This document shows, piece by piece, positions 18,670-29,219 of a DNA stretch of 64,000 nt (within the stretch, counting starts at the first letter, position 1; every line of letters begins with the position of its first letter). Under the pieces are notes generated by a model that made no database searches, was not told the DNA's origin, and saw nothing but the letters and a program-made list of their open reading frames with translations. Source of the DNA: Duganella sp. OV510 (GTDB taxonomy: Bacteria; Pseudomonadota; Gammaproteobacteria; Burkholderiales; Burkholderiaceae_D); assembly GCF_900100205.1 (NCBI RefSeq), contig NZ_FNEQ01000007.1:62001-126000 (forward strand), in the 5' to 3' direction. A program made the position numbers and the translations under genes.

Positions 18670-19623
18670 TCATTCAGCAAATGGGTGAAGCTTGCGCCAG
18701 TGTTCGGCGATATCAATGCGGCGGGTGATCCAGACCTTGTCGTGGCTTTGCACATAATCGAGGAAACGCGCCAGCGCCGCCGCGCGCGCCGGCCGGCCGA
18801 CGATGCGGCAATGCAGGCCGATGGACAGCATCTTCGGCTGATTCAGTCCGTTCGGATCGCCCTCGGCATACAGCACGTCGAACGCATCTTTCAGGTAATC
18901 GAAGAACTGCGTGCCCGAGTTGAAGCCCTGCGCGGCGGCGAAGCGCATGTCGTTGGTGTCCAGCGTGTACGGTACGATCAGCTGCGGCGCGCTGGCCGGC
19001 TGGCCGTCGGCGCCAGTGAAATTAACCTGCTGCCAGAATGGCAAATCGTCGCCGTAGTGATCGGCGTCGTAGCGGAAGCCGCCGTGCTCCATCACCAGTT
19101 TGCGGGTCTGCGGCGAATCGCGGCCTGTGTACCAGCCTTGCGGCGCGCTGCCGGTCAGTTCGCGGATGATGTCCACCGCTTCCTTCATGTGGGCGCGCTC
19201 GGTGGCTTCGTCCATATTCTGATAGCTGATCCAGCGCAGTCCGTGGCAGGCGATTTCATGGCCGAGCTGCTGGAAAGCCGCCACCGCTTCCGGATTGCGC
19301 TTGAGCGCCATCGACACGCCAAACACGGTCAGCGGCAGCTTGCGTTCCTCGAACATGCGCAGCAAACGCCACAGGCCAGCACGTGAACCATATTCGTACA
19401 GCGACTCCATGCTCAGGTGGCGATTGCTGAACGAGGCCGCGCCGATGATCTCGGACAGGAAGGTCTCCGAACCCGCATCGCCGTGCAGCACGCTGTTTTC
19501 GCCGCCTTCTTCGTAATTCAAGACGAATTGCAGGGCGACGCGGGCCTGGTTGGGCCACTGCGCGTGCGGCGGCTTCGGGCCGTAGCCGATCATGTCGCGC
19601 GGGTAGTTGTCGTAGGTGGTCAT
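18670..19623 (-). CDS. puuE: Allantoinase PuuE (polysaccharide-deacetylase type)
   Basis: The 317-residue protein matches PuuE, the metal-independent allantoinase of the polysaccharide-deacetylase superfamily. The N-terminal NYPRDMIGYG and VLNYEEGGE blocks are diagnostic. EIACHGLRWISYQ, GWYTGRDSPQTRKL, LPFWQQV and IVPYTLDTNDMRF follow in the family's order. It opens the allantoin ring to allantoate, the last step visible here of urate breakdown. It is the first gene of the minus-strand purine operon and diverges from uraH, with an inverted repeat between them. Confidence 0.94.
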   Translation of the reverse strand: MTTYDNYPRDMIGYGPKPPHAQWPNQARVALQFVLNYEEGGENSVLHGDAGSETFLSEIIGAASFSNRHLSMESLYEYGSRAGLWRLLRMFEERKLPLTVFGVSMALKRNPEAVAAFQQLGHEIACHGLRWISYQNMDEATERAHMKEAVDIIRELTGSAPQGWYTGRDSPQTRKLVMEHGGFRYDADHYGDDLPFWQQVNFTGADGQPASAPQLIVPYTLDTNDMRFAAAQGFNSGTQFFDYLKDAFDVLYAEGDPNGLNQPKMLSIGLHCRIVGRPARAAALARFLDYVQSHDKVWITRRIDIAEHWRKLHPFAE

Positions 19624-19655
19624 GGCGCTGGCAAGCCTATGGGGAATATAACGCT

Positions 19656-19691
19656 AATCATATATGCCCAGATCCGTGGCGGTATATGATT
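19656..19691. promoter_or_regulatory. Inverted repeat in the puuE/uraH divergent promoter region
   Basis: AATCATATA (19656-19664) and TATATGATT (19683-19691) form a perfect 9-bp inverted repeat separated by 18 nt, midway between the puuE and uraH starts (33 nt from puuE, 41 nt from uraH). This placement fits an operator for a dimeric regulator controlling both arms of the purine locus. No regulator gene for it is in the adjacent sequence. Confidence 0.5.
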
Positions 19692-19732
19692 TGCACAATA
19701 GATACCTGTTACAAGCAAATATAGGACCAATC

Positions 19733-20086
19733 ATGGGCAAACTCAGTACGCACGTTCTTGACATCACCCAGGGCAAGCCGGGCGCCGGCGTCAAAGTGGC
19801 TTTGTATGCAGTGGGAGCGGACGGCCGCGCGCTGCTGAAAACCGACGTGACCAACGCCGATGGCCGCTGTTCCGCCCCGCTGCTGGAAGGCGATGCACTA
19901 AAACAGGGCAAGTATGAACTGGTATTCAGCGCCGGCGATTACTTTGCCGCAGAGGGCGTGGCGCTGCCGGAGCCGCGCTTTATCGACGAGGTAACGCTGG
20001 CGTTCGGCGTCGCCCACGCGGATCAGAATTACCATGTGCCGCTGGTGGTGTCGCCGTGGGCCTATTCAACTTACCGGGGAAGCTGA
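19733..20086 (+). CDS. uraH: 5-hydroxyisourate hydrolase
   Basis: The 117-residue product has the transthyretin-like fold signature. The start MGKLSTHVLDITQGKPG carries the catalytic His and the family's N-terminal motif, and the protein ends in the conserved tetrapeptide YRGS. Internal HVPLVVSPWAYSTY is also typical. It hydrolyses 5-hydroxyisourate, the urate oxidation product, to OHCU. I chose ATG 19733 over an upstream frame start because it gives the exact family N-terminus and has AGGA at proper spacing. No signal peptide is present, so it acts in the cytoplasm. It is divergent from puuE. Confidence 0.95.
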   Translation: MGKLSTHVLDITQGKPGAGVKVALYAVGADGRALLKTDVTNADGRCSAPLLEGDALKQGKYELVFSAGDYFAAEGVALPEPRFIDEVTLAFGVAHADQNYHVPLVVSPWAYSTYRGS

Positions 20087-20106
20087 AATGATAAGATGCG
20101 GGCACT

Positions 20107-21600
20107 ATGACTGAAACCCTGGCCGCATCCTTACTTCAACAAGCCGTCGAACTGCACCAGCAGGGACGGCTGCAGCCGGCGCAGGCGCTGTACCGGCAAG
20201 TCCTCGAACTCAATCCCCAACAGTTTGATGCGCTGCATCTGCTGGGCGTGATCGCGCGCCAGCAGGGCGACGCCGCCGGCGCCATCGAACTGATTTCGCG
20301 CGCGATTGCCATCAGCGACGGCCAGGCCAACGCCCATTGCAACCTCGGTGTGGCCTTGCTGGACGTCGGTCAGGCTGGCGAAGCGCTGGCCAGCCATGAG
20401 CGCGCGCTGGCTTTGAATCCATCGTATGCGCTGGCTTGGAGCAATCGCGGCAACGCGCTGCGCCGGCTTGGCCGCCTGGATGACGCGCTGGACAGCTACC
20501 AGCGCGCGCTGGCCATCCAGCCGCAATACGCTGAGGCCCATTGCAATCGCGCCATCGTGCTGCAAGACCAGGGCCGTTATCTCGACGCGCTCGGTGCGGC
20601 CGAGGATGCGCTCAACCTCAAGGACCGCTACGCCGATGCATGGCTGGCGCGCGGCCACGCGCTGCACTGCCTGCGCCACCTGCCGGAAGCGGTGGAGAGC
20701 TTCGACCGCGCCATCCACCTGCGTCCCGACTGGGCGCAGGCCTACGGCGCGCAAGGCGCCTCGCTACAACGGCTGGGCGAATTTGCGGCGGCGCTGGACA
20801 GCTACGACCAGGCGCTGAAACACCAGCCGGATTACGCGCTGGCGCACTACCAGCGCGGCAACGCGCTGCGTTCGCTGGACCGGCGCGAGGAAGCCATCGC
20901 CGCTTATCGCGCCGCGCTGGCGCATGGCGATAATCCGGAAACCATCGCCTTCGCGCTGGCCTCGGTCGGCGAAGGTGAAACGCCGGCCTCGCTGCCGAAC
21001 GATTACGTGCGCTCGCTGTTCGACCAGTATGCCAATTACTTCGATCAGCATCTGACCGAAGTACTGGGCTATAAAACGCCGGCCGTGCTGGATGCGCTGC
21101 TGCGTCACGTCGCCCCCTCGTCCGAGCTGTCAACGGTAGACCTGGGCTGCGGCACCGGCTTGTGCGCGCCCTATCTGCGCGCCTACTCGCGCAAGCTGTA
21201 CGGCATCGACCTGTCGCAGCAGATGCTGGACAAGGCGGCCGAACGCGGCCTCTATGACGAACTGGCGTGCGCCGACCTGCTGGCCTATCTGCATGGCCGC
21301 GACGCCGCCTTCGACCTGGCGGTGGCCGCCGACGTCTTCGTCTACATCGGCGACCTGGCGCCAGTATTCCGCGCAGTGCATGCGACGCTACGTCCGGGCG
21401 GCCGCTTCTGCTTCTCGGTCGAAGCCGGCGAAGGCGCAGACTACATGCTGCGTCCGTCCAACCGCTACGCTCACACGCTGGAATACCTGCAACGCCTGGC
21501 AACGCAAACCGGCTTCAAGGTACTGGCCACGCAAGCACTCGACGCGCGCGAAGAAAACGGCGCGCCGATAGCCGCACATGCGCTGGTGCTATGCAAATAG
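20107..21600 (+). CDS. TPR-repeat protein with C-terminal SAM methyltransferase domain
   Basis: The 497-residue protein is a fusion. Residues about 5-290 contain seven to eight TPR units (for example NPQQFDALHLLGVIARQQGD and NPSYALAWSNRGNALRRLG). Residues about 310-497 form a class I methyltransferase, with the SAM-binding VDLGCGTGLCAPYLR near residue 342 and the YGIDLSQQMLDKA acidic loop. Such TPR-methyltransferase proteins occur widely in proteobacteria, and their substrates are mostly unknown; a protein or small molecule bound by the TPR scaffold is possible. Its last 10 nt overlap the next gene, and it follows uraH by 20 nt. Confidence 0.85.
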   Translation: MTETLAASLLQQAVELHQQGRLQPAQALYRQVLELNPQQFDALHLLGVIARQQGDAAGAIELISRAIAISDGQANAHCNLGVALLDVGQAGEALASHERALALNPSYALAWSNRGNALRRLGRLDDALDSYQRALAIQPQYAEAHCNRAIVLQDQGRYLDALGAAEDALNLKDRYADAWLARGHALHCLRHLPEAVESFDRAIHLRPDWAQAYGAQGASLQRLGEFAAALDSYDQALKHQPDYALAHYQRGNALRSLDRREEAIAAYRAALAHGDNPETIAFALASVGEGETPASLPNDYVRSLFDQYANYFDQHLTEVLGYKTPAVLDALLRHVAPSSELSTVDLGCGTGLCAPYLRAYSRKLYGIDLSQQMLDKAAERGLYDELACADLLAYLHGRDAAFDLAVAADVFVYIGDLAPVFRAVHATLRPGGRFCFSVEAGEGADYMLRPSNRYAHTLEYLQRLATQTGFKVLATQALDAREENGAPIAAHALVLCK

Positions 21601-22205
21601 ATCACATCTTCATCCGCGCCACCGTCGGCGCACCGGAAGCCGAAGCGCTGCGTGCCTTCGGCCTGACCGAAGGCAGCGGCAACGTGCATCCCGGCCAAGG
21701 CACGGCCAACCGCCGCTTCTTCTTCGCCAACGCTTTCCTTGAACTGCTGTGGATAGCCGACGAAACGGAAGTCAGCAGCCCGCTGACCGCGCCGACCAGG
21801 CTGCACCAGCGACTTGCTGCCGGCAGCGACGCTTCCCCATTCGGCATCTGCTTCCGAGGCGCGGATGTCGTGCCGTTCCCGGTATTCGATTACCAACCGG
21901 GCTATCTGCCGTCAGGCATGCGCATCACCATCGCCAGCGACGCACCACTGTCTGAACCGATGTGGTTCCACCTCGCCGGAAGCAAAGGTCTGCCGCCGGC
22001 ACCCGATCATGCGGCGGCCCTGAAGCGCATCACCGCCATACGCTGCATACAAGCATCCGTCGCCGCGTTATCGTCGACAGCCCGGGCGAGCGGCATTTCT
22101 TTCACTGAAGGTAAAGACCACCTGCTGGAAATCAGCTTTGACGACGAAGCGCGCGGCATTGTCCACGACTTCCGCCCTGCCCTGCCACTCATCTTTAAAC
22201 TATGA
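21591..22205 (+). CDS. VOC/glyoxalase-like protein
   Basis: This 204-residue protein starts at ATG 21591, inside the last codons of the preceding gene. The N-terminus MQIDHIFIRATVGAPEAEAL and the FFFANAFLELLWIAD segment fit the VOC beta-alpha-beta-beta-beta fold, with candidate metal ligands H5 and E47 as in glyoxalase-like_3 proteins. The remaining half is less conserved to my eye. VOC proteins include lyases, dioxygenases and drug-binding proteins. Its overlap with both neighbours, a methyltransferase fusion and an aminoglycoside-kinase-like gene, suggests cotranscription. The specific function is unknown. Confidence 0.7.
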   Translation: MQIDHIFIRATVGAPEAEALRAFGLTEGSGNVHPGQGTANRRFFFANAFLELLWIADETEVSSPLTAPTRLHQRLAAGSDASPFGICFRGADVVPFPVFDYQPGYLPSGMRITIASDAPLSEPMWFHLAGSKGLPPAPDHAAALKRITAIRCIQASVAALSSTARASGISFTEGKDHLLEISFDDEARGIVHDFRPALPLIFKL

Positions 22206-22951
22206 CCGCCGCCATCAAGCAATTTATTAGAGATGCAGCTCTGCACCGTGACGCAATCGGCGAATCGCCGTGCCAGGTGCGCAGCTTCCGGCGCGGGAAC
22301 GCACTTTATTTTCTGAAAACCTCACCGGCGATATATGCCAACACGACGTACAGCGTGCTGCGCGAGGCAGCGGTATTGCAATGGCTCTCCGGTAAAGTGA
22401 ACGTGCCGGAAGTGATGCTCACCGCTCAGGATACGCAACAGGAATACATGATCACCCGCGCCGCGCCCGGCGTACCGTTAGCCGAACATCTCGATGACGA
22501 ACAGCGCGCGCTGGCGCTGTTCCGGGAAGCGCTGCGACAACTGCAAGCCATCGACATCACCGACTGCCCATTCGATTCCAGCGCCGCCGTCCGCCTACGC
22601 GAACTGGAATTCCTGATCAGCGAGGGACTGATCGACGCAGACTACGATTTCGACGCCTGGCCCGGACTACACACGCCGCAAGACCTGCTGGCCCGTCTGC
22701 ACGCCACCATACCGGACGAAGACCTGGTGTTCTCGCACGGCGACCTCGGCGACAGCAACGTCTTTGTCCACAACAACGAACTCTATTTCATCGACCTCGG
22801 CCGAGGCGGCAAGGCCGACCGCTGGCTCGACATCGCCTTCGCCCACCGCAACCTGCGCGACGACGTCTCCGAAGCAATCGCCACCCAACTCCTCCCCACC
22901 GACGCCCCCACCAAGCGCACATTCTTCGAACAACTCGACGAACTGTTCTAA
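22202..22951 (+). CDS. APH(3')-III-like aminoglycoside O-phosphotransferase
   Basis: The 249-residue product has the full APH kinase set: Lys39 in LYFLKT, Glu55 in the REAAVLQWL helix, the catalytic loop SHGDLGDSNVFV with Asp181 and Asn186, and the metal-binding FIDLGRGGKADRW with Asp198. From memory, the loops, the DITDCPF segment and the C-terminal LDELF closely follow the Gram-positive APH(3')-IIIa pattern. These enzymes phosphorylate kanamycin/neomycin at the 3'-hydroxyl using ATP. Codon use and GC match the neighbours, and the ATGA overlap with the VOC gene indicates an old chromosomal gene, not recent acquisition. Resistance activity is unproven, and another substrate is possible. Confidence 0.85.
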   Translation: MTAAIKQFIRDAALHRDAIGESPCQVRSFRRGNALYFLKTSPAIYANTTYSVLREAAVLQWLSGKVNVPEVMLTAQDTQQEYMITRAAPGVPLAEHLDDEQRALALFREALRQLQAIDITDCPFDSSAAVRLRELEFLISEGLIDADYDFDAWPGLHTPQDLLARLHATIPDEDLVFSHGDLGDSNVFVHNNELYFIDLGRGGKADRWLDIAFAHRNLRDDVSEAIATQLLPTDAPTKRTFFEQLDELF

Positions 22952-23039
22952 AAAGCCGCAGAGTTGCATGCAACGCATCATTGGCTTAGAATTTGAGCTA
23001 TCGCTTTCTGCTGGCGCCTGACCGGGTTGCCATTTCCCC

Positions 23040-24329
23040 TTGGATACCGTTCCCCTTTGGGTGCAATTTCTTGCACTCTTCTTCCTGATTCTCTGTTCTG
23101 CCTTCTTTGCGATGGCCGAAACCGCCCTGATGGCGGCCAACAAGTATCGCCTGCGCCATGAGGCCAAGCGCGGCAGCCGTAAAGCCATCACTACGCTGTG
23201 GCTGCTCGATCGCACCGACAAGCTGCTGTCGCTGGTGCTGATCGCCAATACGCTGTTCAACGCCGCTGCTACCGCGCTGGTGACGTCGATCGCCATCCAG
23301 TCCTTCGGCCACGACGACAACGTGATCACCGTCTCCACCGGCGCGGTCGCCTTCCTGCTGATCGTGTTCGCCGAGATTTCACCCAAGGTCATCGGCGCCA
23401 CCTTCCCGGAAAAAATCGCCCTGCCGACCAGCATGGTGCTGAAGCCGCTGATGTCGCTGGCCAAGCCGATGATCTGGTTCGTCAACCTGTTCGTGTCGCA
23501 ATTGCTGAAGGTGTTCGGCATCAAGGCTGGCGCGCACAACCACGATCCGCGCCTGTCGCCGGAAGAGCTGCGCTCGATCGTGCTGGAAGGCGGCAACTTC
23601 ATCCCGCAAAAGCACAAGAGCATCCTGCTCAACCTGTTCGACCTGGAAACCATCTCGGTCGAGGACATCATGACGCCACGCTCGCAGATCGAGGCGCTGA
23701 ACCTGGAAATGCCGGTCGACGAAATCAAGCGCGAGCTGACCACCTGCTACCACAACAAGCTGCCAGTCTACGAAGGCGAGATCAACCGCATCGTCGGCAT
23801 CCTGCATGTGCGCAAGGCGGTCGCCCTGCTGAACCAGGAAGAGGAACTGACCACCGAGCACTTCCGCGAACTGCTGACCACACCGTATTTCATCCCGCAA
23901 GACACGCGCCTGTTCACCCAATTGCAATACTTCCAGGAGAACAAGGAACGCCTGGGCATCATCGTCGATGAGTACGGCGAGGTGCAGGGCCTGGTCACGC
24001 TGGACGACATCATTGAAGAGATGATCGGCGAATTCACCACCTCGACGCCAAGCGCCTCCAAGGCGGAAAGCTTCGGCTGGGACGCCAATGGCGAATGCCT
24101 GCTGGACGGCACCACGCCACTGCGCGACGTCAACAAGCGCCTCGGCCTCGGCTTCCCGCTCGACGGTCCCAAGACCCTGAACGGCATGCTGCTGGAACTG
24201 TTGCGAGAAATTCCAGACGCGCCGATCAGCCTCAAGGTCGACCAGTGCATCGTGGAAGTCGTGCAGGTGCACGACCAGGCCATCAAAGTCGTCAAACTGC
24301 GGCGCGCCGGCAACAAAGCCACGGCGTAA
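23040..24329 (+). CDS. CNNM/CorC-type (HlyC/CorC) membrane protein with CBS domains
   Basis: The 429-residue protein has the standard CorB/CNNM order: an N-terminal DUF21 membrane domain with three to four helices (residues about 5-180), a tandem CBS pair (about 195-330, containing TPRSQIEALNLE and IVDEYGEVQGLVTLDDI), and a C-terminal CorC_HlyC domain. Such proteins act in magnesium/cobalt export or transport regulation at the inner membrane. The start is taken as TTG at 23040 because the first membrane helix (VQFLALFFLILCSAFF) lies upstream of the first internal ATG. I see no strong Shine-Dalgarno sequence. Confidence 0.87.
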   Translation: MDTVPLWVQFLALFFLILCSAFFAMAETALMAANKYRLRHEAKRGSRKAITTLWLLDRTDKLLSLVLIANTLFNAAATALVTSIAIQSFGHDDNVITVSTGAVAFLLIVFAEISPKVIGATFPEKIALPTSMVLKPLMSLAKPMIWFVNLFVSQLLKVFGIKAGAHNHDPRLSPEELRSIVLEGGNFIPQKHKSILLNLFDLETISVEDIMTPRSQIEALNLEMPVDEIKRELTTCYHNKLPVYEGEINRIVGILHVRKAVALLNQEEELTTEHFRELLTTPYFIPQDTRLFTQLQYFQENKERLGIIVDEYGEVQGLVTLDDIIEEMIGEFTTSTPSASKAESFGWDANGECLLDGTTPLRDVNKRLGLGFPLDGPKTLNGMLLELLREIPDAPISLKVDQCIVEVVQVHDQAIKVVKLRRAGNKATA

Positions 24330-24453
24330 AAGCCGGCAAACGCGTGGGCGCACGCAACAGAGCGGAGTACACTGCTGATAACGGCTTTACAAACGTAATG
24401 CCGGGGAGCATCATTTACTGAGCAGCCCTCCTCCAACCTGACCAGACGTTTCT

Positions 24454-26184
<1,731 letters not shown>

Positions 26185-26194
26185 GACAGCGAAC

Positions 26195-27418
26195 ATGGCG
26201 ATATCGCGCAACGCGGGCAACCAGGTCAAGGAATCAGTGTTTGCCTGGGAAGGCAAGGACAAGACCGGCAAAACCGTCCGCGGCGAGTTGCGCGCCGGCG
26301 GCGAGGCGGTGGTCAATGTCACGCTGCGCCGCCAGGGCATCCTGGTCACCAAGGTCAAAAAGAAAGCCTACCGCTCCGGCAAAAGAGTCACCGACAAGGA
26401 CATCACGCTGTTCACCCGCCAACTGGCGACCATGATGAAAGCCGGCGTGCCGCTGCTGCAATCGTTCGACATCGTCGGCAAGGGCCACGCCAATCCGTCG
26501 GTATCCAAGCTGGTGATGGACTTGCGCGCCGATATCGAGACTGGCACCAGCCTGAACCAGGCGTTCCGCAAGTTCCCGCTGTACTTCGATCCGCTGTTCT
26601 GCAACCTGGTGGGCGCCGGCGAACAGGCCGGCATCCTGGAAGACCTGCTGACGCGGCTGGCGATCTACAAGGAAAAGACGCAGGCCATGAAGGCCAAGAT
26701 CAAGTCGGCGCTGACTTATCCGGTGTCGATCCTGGCGGTGGCCTTCCTGGTGACGGCAGTGATCATGATCTGGGTGGTGCCAGCCTTCAAGGAGGTGTTC
26801 ACCAGCTTTGGCGCCAACCTGCCGGCGCCGACGTTGTTTGTCATGGCGCTGTCGGAATTTTTCGTGCAGTGGTGGTACGTGATTTTCGGCGGCCTCGGCG
26901 CGGCCATCTATTTCTTCTTCCGCGCCTGGCAACGCTCGCTGAAAATGCAACGCTTCATGGACAAGCTGCTGCTCAAGCTGCCCGTCTTCGGCGAGGTGAT
27001 ACGCAAGGCCACCATCGCCCGCTGGACGCGCACATTGGCGACCATGTTTGCCGCCGGCGTTCCGCTGGTGGAATCGCTGGACTCGGTGGGCGGCGCGGCC
27101 GGCAACGCGGTGTACCTGGACGCCACGCGCAAGATCCAGACCGAAGTCAGCACCGGCACCAGCCTGACCGTGGCCATGCAGAACGCCGATGTATTCCCCA
27201 ACATGGTCACGCAGATGGTCTCCATCGGCGAGGAATCCGGCTCGCTGGACGCCATGCTGGGCAAGGTGGCCGACTTCTACGAGGACGAGGTGGACGAGGC
27301 GGTGGCCTCGCTTTCGTCGCTGATGGAGCCAGCCATCATGGTCATCCTCGGCGTGCTGATCGGCGGCCTGGTGGTGGCCATGTACCTGCCGATCTTCAAG
27401 CTCGGCTCGGTGGTCTAG
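26195..27418 (+). CDS. pilC: Type IV pilus inner-membrane platform protein PilC
   Basis: The 407-residue platform protein has two T2SF domains (about 70-195 and 275-395). Each is marked by FTRQLATMMKAGVPLLQ-type and LATMFAAGVPLVESL-type helices, with three membrane segments including ILAVAFLVTAVIMIWVV and AIMVILGVLIGGLVV. It anchors PilB to the pilus machine. ATG 26195 is preceded by AGGACAG and follows pilB closely; the open frame begins 14 codons earlier inside pilB. Its stop overlaps the convergent kinase gene by 4 nt. Confidence 0.96.
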   Translation: MAISRNAGNQVKESVFAWEGKDKTGKTVRGELRAGGEAVVNVTLRRQGILVTKVKKKAYRSGKRVTDKDITLFTRQLATMMKAGVPLLQSFDIVGKGHANPSVSKLVMDLRADIETGTSLNQAFRKFPLYFDPLFCNLVGAGEQAGILEDLLTRLAIYKEKTQAMKAKIKSALTYPVSILAVAFLVTAVIMIWVVPAFKEVFTSFGANLPAPTLFVMALSEFFVQWWYVIFGGLGAAIYFFFRAWQRSLKMQRFMDKLLLKLPVFGEVIRKATIARWTRTLATMFAAGVPLVESLDSVGGAAGNAVYLDATRKIQTEVSTGTSLTVAMQNADVFPNMVTQMVSIGEESGSLDAMLGKVADFYEDEVDEAVASLSSLMEPAIMVILGVLIGGLVVAMYLPIFKLGSVV

Positions 27419-28227
27419 GAACGGCGCAGCCAGGCCGCGATCCGGTGACGCCAGCCCGTGTGGCGCGGCGTCTGGTAGCACACCTCGCCGGGCACCTTGA
27501 GGATCACTTCCGTGCCCTGCTGCGGCAGGCTGCGCACTTGCAGGCTGCCAGCCATGCCAGCGGCGCGCGGGTTCAGCGCTGCCAGCTTGGGCGGCAGCTC
27601 GATCATGCCCTTGCCGTCGTCGCGCACATGCAGCGACAGGAATTCGCAGCCGTAGACCAGCTCCAGTTCGATCTCGCTGGCCTGCGCATGCTGGAAGGCG
27701 TTGTACAGCGCTTCGCGGACGATGGCGTAGATTTCCTCGGCACGGTCGCCGTTGACCGGCGCCGGGTCGCCGCTGATGACCATGTGGAATGGCGTGTCGA
27801 ACTGTTCCTGTAGCGATTGGCCGGCGGCCGCAAACGCCTGGCTCAGCTTGTCACCGTAGACTACCGGCACGCGCAACGCCAGGATCTGGTGGCGGCCTTC
27901 GGCCAACACCTCGTCGGCCTGATCCAGTATCTGCTCGATGGCGGCGCGCTCCGCGCTGTCGGCCGCCAGCCGGTGACCAACGCTCTGAAAACGCAAGATC
28001 ATGCCCTGCATGCTTTGCAGCAGCGTATCGTGCAAACTGACAGCCACGCGTTCGCGTTCGGCCAGCAATTGCAGGCGGGTTTGGTAGGCGCGCTGTAGCC
28101 GGCGCAGGCAAAGCCGGAACGCCGCGCCAAGCGCCAGGCACACCAGCAACAGCCCGAGCAGCCAACATAACGGTGTCTGGAAAAACGACGACAAGGAGCG
28201 CTCCGAGCGGAAAAACAGAGCTATCAC
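27415..28227 (-). CDS. Stand-alone NarX/LiaS-type (HisKA_3) sensor histidine kinase
   Basis: The 270-residue product has one N-terminal membrane helix (about 18-38), a short coiled segment, and HisKA_3 with the phospho-acceptor His in SLHDTLLQSMQGM. The HATPase domain shows REALYNAFQHA (N box), VRDDGKGM (G1) and GMAGSLQVRS (G2). The segment QTPLCWLLGLLL...RLQRAYQTRLQLLAERERVA resembles the end of two-component-propeller (Y_Y_Y) kinases. It therefore looks like such a kinase without its large periplasmic sensor. It starts with GTG with little Shine-Dalgarno support. It lies antisense between pilC and pilD with no response regulator next to it. Confidence 0.78.
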   Translation of the reverse strand: MIALFFRSERSLSSFFQTPLCWLLGLLLVCLALGAAFRLCLRRLQRAYQTRLQLLAERERVAVSLHDTLLQSMQGMILRFQSVGHRLAADSAERAAIEQILDQADEVLAEGRHQILALRVPVVYGDKLSQAFAAAGQSLQEQFDTPFHMVISGDPAPVNGDRAEEIYAIVREALYNAFQHAQASEIELELVYGCEFLSLHVRDDGKGMIELPPKLAALNPRAAGMAGSLQVRSLPQQGTEVILKVPGEVCYQTPRHTGWRHRIAAWLRRS

Positions 28228-28346
28228 CTTGCCATTGTTCCAATGTTCTGGCTATCTCCCCGACGAGGGAGTGCAATCGGAAAAAGCGACCGCAACGCTG
28301 TGCGAATGCTTTAATATGGCCCCGTGATGACTCAAGCCTGACAACC

Positions 28347-29219
28347 ATGCTGCAAACCACCCTGTTGTTCGCCCCTGCCGGCGACCTCGCCATCAGCCTG
28401 ATCGCCGGCATCTTCGGCCTGCTGTTTGGCAGCTTCCTCAACGTGGTGATCCACCGCCTGCCGATCATGATGCAGCGCGAGTCCGACAACTACGTGGCAG
28501 AGGAATCCGGCAAGCCGCCGCCGCACACCGGACGCTACAACCTGATGGCGCCGCGTTCGGCCTGCCCGCACTGTCAGCACCAGATCACCGCGATGGAGAA
28601 TATCCCGGTCATCAGCTGGCTCGCGCTGCGCGGCCAGTGCAGCCACTGCAAGGCGAAGATTTCAGCGCGCTATCCGCTGGTGGAACTGCTGACCGGCGCG
28701 TTGTCGGCGCTGGTGGTCTGGCGCTTCGGCAGCGGCTATGCCGGGCTGGCAGCACTGTTCTTCCTGTATTCGCTGATCGCCATGACTTTCATCGACGCCG
28801 ACACCCAACTGCTGCCGGACGACCTGACCTATCCGCTGCTGTGGGCCGGCCTGCTGGTCAACATCAACGGCACCTTTGTGCCGCTGCAGGATGCGGTGAT
28901 CGGCGCGGCGGCCGGCTACCTGGTGCTGTGGTCGGTGTACTGGCTGTTCAAGCTGGCGACCGGCAAGGAAGGCATGGGATATGGCGACTTCAAGCTGCTG
29001 GCCGGCCTGGGTGCGTGGATGGGCTGGACCATGCTGCCGGCCATTGTGCTGCTGTCGTCGCTGGTGGGTGCGGTGGTCGGCATCGGCCTGATCGTGTTTG
29101 CCAAACGCGCGCGCAACAATCCTATTCCGTTCGGCCCTTACCTGGCGGCGGCCGGCCTGATCGCCCTGCTGTACAGCGGGCCGCTGCTGGACCTGACCAT
29201 GAGCCTGGGCCGCCCATGA
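28347..29219 (+). CDS. pilD: Prepilin peptidase/N-methyltransferase PilD
   Basis: The 290-residue membrane protease cleaves and N-methylates type IV prepilins. The cytoplasmic zinc-binding loop carries two CxxC pairs (CPHCQHQI and [13 protein letters not shown]). The aspartic catalytic pair is visible as [12 protein letters not shown] and GYGDFKLL (GxGD-type). About eight membrane helices are present. ATG 28347 is chosen because it gives the family-like N-terminus; the frame is open further upstream. It overlaps coaE by ATGA. In relatives it usually follows pilC directly, whereas here a kinase gene intervenes. Confidence 0.95.
   Translation: MLQTTLLFAPAGDLAISLIAGIFGLLFGSFLNVVIHRLPIMMQRESDNYVAEESGKPPPHTGRYNLMAPRSACPHCQHQITAMENIPVISWLALRGQCSHCKAKISARYPLVELLTGALSALVVWRFGSGYAGLAALFFLYSLIAMTFIDADTQLLPDDLTYPLLWAGLLVNINGTFVPLQDAVIGAAAGYLVLWSVYWLFKLATGKEGMGYGDFKLLAGLGAWMGWTMLPAIVLLSSLVGAVVGIGLIVFAKRARNNPIPFGPYLAAAGLIALLYSGPLLDLTMSLGRP

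Noticed and set aside
20107..20900. Repetitive DNA in the TPR gene as a mobile repeat
   Set aside because: The periodicity is explained by the 34-residue TPR units of the encoded protein.
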